Below, in pieces: positions 59,680 through 64,000 of a stretch of DNA of 64,000 nucleotides. Made by a program: the position numbers and the translations under genes. Where the stretch lies: NCBI GenBank assembly GCA_004123355.1, contig SCHM01000003.1, positions 930,001 to 994,000 of the forward strand, in the 5' to 3' direction. The stretch is from Amphirosellinia nigrospora (taxonomy: Eukaryota; Ascomycota; Sordariomycetes; Xylariales; Xylariaceae). The notes beneath the pieces are model-generated. The model was given only the letters and a program-made list of their open reading frames with translations. It was not told the origin of the DNA and ran no database searches. How positions within the stretch are numbered: the first letter of the stretch is position 1; every line of letters starts with the position of its first letter.

Positions 59680-62600
59680 GAGAGATGAAGCAAACATCTC
59701 AGTCACGTTCCTTCATTAAGTGCAATGGGAAATTACGACGGTGTGCTCATATAGCACACGAGGTCTTAAGGAGTACGGGTTTGGTTACACCTTGACAATG
59801 ATGATGAAGAGCTCTGAGCTTCGTCTCCTGCTTGCGCTGCTGCGGCTTCTTCTTATACCCTATTACAATCGACAATCGGTCACGAAACGTTTTACCTTAT
59901 TTTTCTTTCTTTGTCACAACCATTATTCTCACTGATATAGGCGCGGGACGGTCAAAAGTAAAGAAAATGGATGTAAGCTGCGGGTTCTCTTGATTCCCCA
60001 TCGGCAGCGCGGGTCTTTTTTTTATTTTCTATCTTCTGTTGGGTACGCGAACTATAGGGGCGGCGCTGGTCTGGTTGGTCACATTGGGATACCTTCCATT
60101 TGATATTAGGGTTTTCGCATAGCGAACTATCTTTGTCCATTGTTCTACCTTTACGTTTTCGATTCGTTTTACTTTTATCCCTATTTTTTGTCACCACTGC
60201 ACATAGTTGAGCATTTACGATAGTTCTTCTGGACACATAGACCATATGCGATACGCGACCACAGACTTGGTAGTGGGATTTGTGTGGAAGTTGGTTGGAC
60301 AGCGTTGCGGCATCACAAGACTAGAAGTAGACGGCTTGGGGGGGCGGTGTTGGGTTGGTTGGTACATAGAGCAGAGGATACCAAACCAAGCAGAATACAA
60401 ATGTGTTCATAGTTGATCTGATACTGAGAGCTGGTCTGCCTCTTCTCTTCGAAGCTAACGACAGCAGCAGTTACACTGTCGATGCCTGCCGGACTAACGA
60501 ATTGTCTGTCTCCGCCACGACTGGGCGCTATCTACTTTCTACCAATCAACATATCAACAACGTGCACACCACGAATGCGAAGCCAAACCGGACCTCAATT
60601 TCTTCTGGTCAGCTGTCCTAGCCTAGCAGGTTTCTATATCCATCTCAGTTCTCTGTCGAGAACCAGCCCTGAGCTAGAGTTGAGCTCTTGTGTTGTTTTC
60701 TGGTCATCTCTTTTTTCAGTCCCTCACTTTTTTTTCCCTGCACCTAAGCTTGCTTGCCACCGACACCGGGTCTAAATTTTCTCGATCCGGGAACATCCCT
60801 GACACGGGCCAGGGAAGGACGAGGCGAACCGCCGCTCCCGGGAATGGTGTGCGAGTTACGAAATAGTCGTCTCTTCGGCTTAAATTACCCATTTGTTACC
60901 AGAAGCGAGAAAAGCCGGGCTCCTTTCGGGTTTATTACATGCTTATATCATACCGTACCGTACTACCCAGGTAGACTTGTTCTATTCTTATTGATAGGTC
61001 AATATGAAAGGCAAGCAACACGGGAGCCCACGGTTTTTCTGCTCTGTCACCCACCACCACCAACAACCACCCACTATCAGATCAGGTAACAAGATTTTTT
61101 TCTTGATGAGACTGACCGACCGACCAACCGACCACCTGGACTTGGGTCACTCTTCGCCCAATGGAGTAGTAGAGGCAGACGATCTAGCCTTGGCCCATTT
61201 GTTATGATGGAAACAAGCCATGCGCCGCACATAGTCCAGCCTGCTGACGAGCTGCCGAATTCGCAAAGTGGGATGTGCTTTTATTAGGGCCACCACTGCC
61301 TGGGTTACGTCTGGTTTGTACCTACTTATGCCATGATGTGGGGGTTTGAGAGACAGGCGGAGCCCAGACTGACTCGCGACGCTGCTCTTAGCTATTATAT
61401 TACCTACCACGACATCTACTTGCACCTACTACTTTTGCTAAGGTTGAAACAGGGAAAAACAACAACAACATTTTACCACGTTACAGTAGGTATTATGAGG
61501 GCTGCACAGCGTTACCTGCCTCGTGCTTGAGTACATTGGATATCTCAAATTGTCCAAACCTCCTACAACTCTAGCTTACCACTAGCACGGCGCCGATGCT
61601 GTGACACCCCTCGGACGCTACGTAACTTACTAGAATTGGTTGGCCTTTTTTTTATTTAGTTGCTCTCTGTCTCACTCTGCTCGCGTCTTCTGTTGCCGCC
61701 GTAGCCGCCAAGACGGTTGAATGATTGATATCGCCCAACGGGCGACAGCAATTAAGCTAAGGCTTGGCCAGAAAGGCTACTTAGTAGGTAGATGCGCCCC
61801 TACAACCGTGCCCACATACAATACCATCACCGTCATATTCGGGTCTGTGCGGGCTGTGCAAAACATGTATTTCGATTTTAAGGTCTTGGTCCGCAGAGAA
61901 GGGCAAGCTACCAGAACAACAAAAGCAGCAAGTAGCAAAAAAAAAAAAAAACTTGGTTAATAGTTAGAAGTCATGATCAAGCGTTTTGCGCCAAGAGTGA
62001 TATCACGACACCTCTTTTTCCTTTTTTTTTTTTTTCTTGTTGACTTTGGTGTGGGGGTGTACACCTTCTTTGAATATATTTTTTTAAAAAGAAGAGATCA
62101 TACATACTCTTGACGCTGTTGCGACAGCTAGTATCTTTACCATGGTCTCGTCAGCACCAACCTCGCGCGCCTCGCACTCCAGGCCCTACCGTAGACAGAG
62201 AGCGTTCGCCCCACGGCGCCCAGCGCGAGTAGTGTGATGTCGGCCGAGCCCTACTGTCGAATAGGCACGGGACTCGGCGTCAACCATGTGCCGCAGCCGC
62301 CGCAATTCCTGACCACGATTTCTTGAGCTGCCCATTTCGACGGGCGCCCCTCGATGGTCTAGGCGCTTCCGAATAACACGAATCATTTCTCTGTGCTGTG
62401 GTAGAAGGTGAAATTCACATGCGTTCGTGCGTGCGTGCGTGAATGCCTCGAGACTACGATGACGGTATGACGGGGCGGGTCACTCCCGTTCTAGAGCGCT
62501 GGCGTCTCAAAGTTGACTCGATGCTTACTTACATAGGTCCCGCGGTCATGTTGTTTCCCAGCGCCGCCAAGAAAAAGATGAGGAATCGAAGATTGAACCT

Positions 62601-63840
62601 CTCGGCGCGGGGCGCCGTCGACTACCCATCGCGGTCGGGGCTCGAGGGACCGCCCATCTATATTCGCAGTATACCCATAATAGCCTCCGAAAGAATCAGG
62701 TAAGGCGGGTTGGTTTGATTACGCGCTCGGCGCATCTTTGTGTAATTGGGAGCGGCAGGGTATTCGGCCCGTTCGCCTAGCACATGTTACCGAGTTAGCC
62801 CGAAACACGATGCCGGAACCCTTTTTTCTAGTGATATCGAAGACGCTTTGGGATTTTCCGAGAGAGAGAGAGACGAGGAAGGATTCGGATGTCGTTTAGT
62901 TATATGATGATATAGATGTTGTTGTTGTTGCCCCTCGGGTGCTGTCTCCTGCGCGGGCAATATCTACAGAAGATACCTATTGAATGGGAATATTACTTAG
63001 TGGGGGGTTTTGTTGAATATAGCGGACCGCTAGAATTCTACCTGGCATCGTCGCACAACGCATTTCCGAACAGATGGGAAGAAATGATCATGTTGATCAT
63101 GTGAAATAATGGTTGGGCGATGATTGCATGTGATACACTCCCCAAGCCTTTCAACATTAGCCAGTGCATGCTGGTATCGTTTACAACCTCACTGACATCC
63201 TTTTACAAGATGGCGAGGAAGAAAATAAACAGGGAGCGGCAAGTACCGACGATCATGGTGGACGGAGTTTGGAAGCGCGATTTTTTTGTGACTGTGACCT
63301 GCCTGACACTACATGAACAGAGCATATGTACTACGGTACCTAAGGTACCAACCTAATGCACAGAGGGCGGGCGAACCCTCTCGTTCATTCGAGACTTGCC
63401 CTTTTTGGGCACACCAACAATGTCCTGATTGGACGCGAAGAAACTTGCATGGGACTTGGCGGCCGTTGGTCTATCCATGATCGGGCAACAAGTCACAAAA
63501 CACCACACATACATACATATCTAGGTACTCTGAACTGTACCACTTCAAGAATAGCCAGCCGGAAGGCCTGGAGAATAAAATGGAACTTTAAATATGACGT
63601 ATACAAAGCTCATCCTTGTATTATATCCATCTTGTTTCATGGAAACCGATCCAATGAGGTGCTTAAATGGTTAAAAGAATAGGTAGATATCCAGGTAGAG
63701 GATAAAAGACCGCCCGTAACCCTGGTCGCTGTCCCGGAGCTATCTCGCACGCCTGCTCACATGCATCAACAACCCGATGTAGAACCCATCCTTTGGGTCA
63801 TGACATACCTACCACTTTTATCTATTGGCGGTAGATAGAA
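59680..63840. other. Gene-poor right end
   Basis: 4.2 kb with no domain-bearing frame. Pyrimidine-rich stretches at 60590-60760, an A-run at 61938-61951 and a T-run near 62023-62037. A GC-rich part at 62150-62700 has codon-like composition on both strands but yields no recognisable protein in any frame I read, so it is left uncalled. A (TGCG)n run lies at about 62424-62440. Confidence 0.45.
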
Positions 63841-64000
63841 ATGTCACAAATCACCGAGGTAGTGGCAGCAGGGCATATTATTGGATTGGGAGCTGAAGTC
63901 GTCATCACGCCACTTGGGCGAGCCGGATATAACAAAAAGCATCCAGCCCATTCTCATTCGCATGCTCGCAGAATACAACAAGGACGAAAAGATGGATGGA
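63841..64000 (+). CDS. Possible 5' part of a gene running off the right edge
   Basis: Frame open from ATG 63841 (MSQITEVVAAGHIIGLGAEVVITPLG) to the window end, 53 codons. A second frame is also open to the edge from 63896 (DITKSIQPILIRMLAEYNKDEKMDG) and looks equally protein-like. At most one can be real. No family recognised. Confidence 0.2.
   Translation, partial: MSQITEVVAAGHIIGLGAEVVITPLGRAGYNKKHPAHSHSHARRIQQGRKDGW

Noticed and set aside
62530-62600. Minus-strand hydrophobic stretch NLRFLIFFLAALGNNMTAGP followed by a GTAAGT
   Set aside because: Isolated; no further membrane segments or family motif in any frame nearby.

Overview
The window is nuclear DNA of a filamentous ascomycete (Pezizomycotina, most likely a Sordariomycete). 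The evidence is short introns of about 55-155 nt with GTRWGT-type donors and YAG acceptors, fungus-specific families (Crh-type wall transglycosidase, HET domain, copper-fist regulator, carboxy-cis,cis-muconate cyclase), and an AT-rich island of the kind left by RIP. I see no rRNA, tRNA, CRISPR or prophage.

Layout, left to right: a sirtuin-5-like deacylase running off the left edge (-); a Crh-type GPI-anchored chitin-glucan transglycosidase (4.2-5.5 kb, +); a gene-poor 5 kb holding one copy of an old dispersed repeat; a conserved C2H2-like/coiled-coil protein (10.4-12.4 kb, -); an HP1 chromodomain protein (14.3-15.5 kb, +); a 52-residue membrane protein behind a spliced leader (16.8 kb, +); a decayed HET-domain gene (17.9-19.6 kb, -) beside an AT-rich island (20.0-20.9 kb); COX15 haem A synthase (21.1-22.6 kb, -); a Mn-type cation diffusion facilitator (23.2-24.9 kb, -) head to head with a ZIP zinc transporter (26.8-28.4 kb, +); an intradiol dioxygenase (30.3-31.4 kb, -) head to head with carboxy-muconate cyclase (32.6-33.8 kb, +); a CNNM/Mam3-type transporter (34.7-37.0 kb, +); a type-B carboxylesterase (37.6-39.2 kb, +); two unrecognised genes (40.3 and 42.8 kb, +) and one doubtful reading frame (41.4 kb, -); a ketopantoate reductase (44.4-45.7 kb, -); a 12 kb stretch without a recognisable gene; and a copper-fist transcription factor (58.0-59.7 kb, +). 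The last 4 kb hold no gene I can support.

Two functional themes stand out. Metal handling: the copper-fist regulator, Mn-CDF, ZIP, CNNM/Mam3 and COX15 all lie here, with CDF and ZIP sharing one upstream region. Aromatic catabolism: ring-cleavage dioxygenase and muconate cyclase share a 1.1 kb divergent promoter, as expected for successive steps of the 3-oxoadipate pathway.

The most important caution is technical. Eleven well-conserved genes are split by one- or two-base indels, mostly losses and several in homopolymers, while flanking residues and splice sites stay family-like. Consensus sequencing error explains this better than eleven independent pseudogenes. The carboxylesterase, ketopantoate reductase, the 52-aa gene and the 151-aa gene are uninterrupted. 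I did not find a convincing new multi-gene system; the best novelty candidates are the 52-aa membrane protein, the internally repeated acidic protein at 42.8 kb and the 12 kb gene desert.
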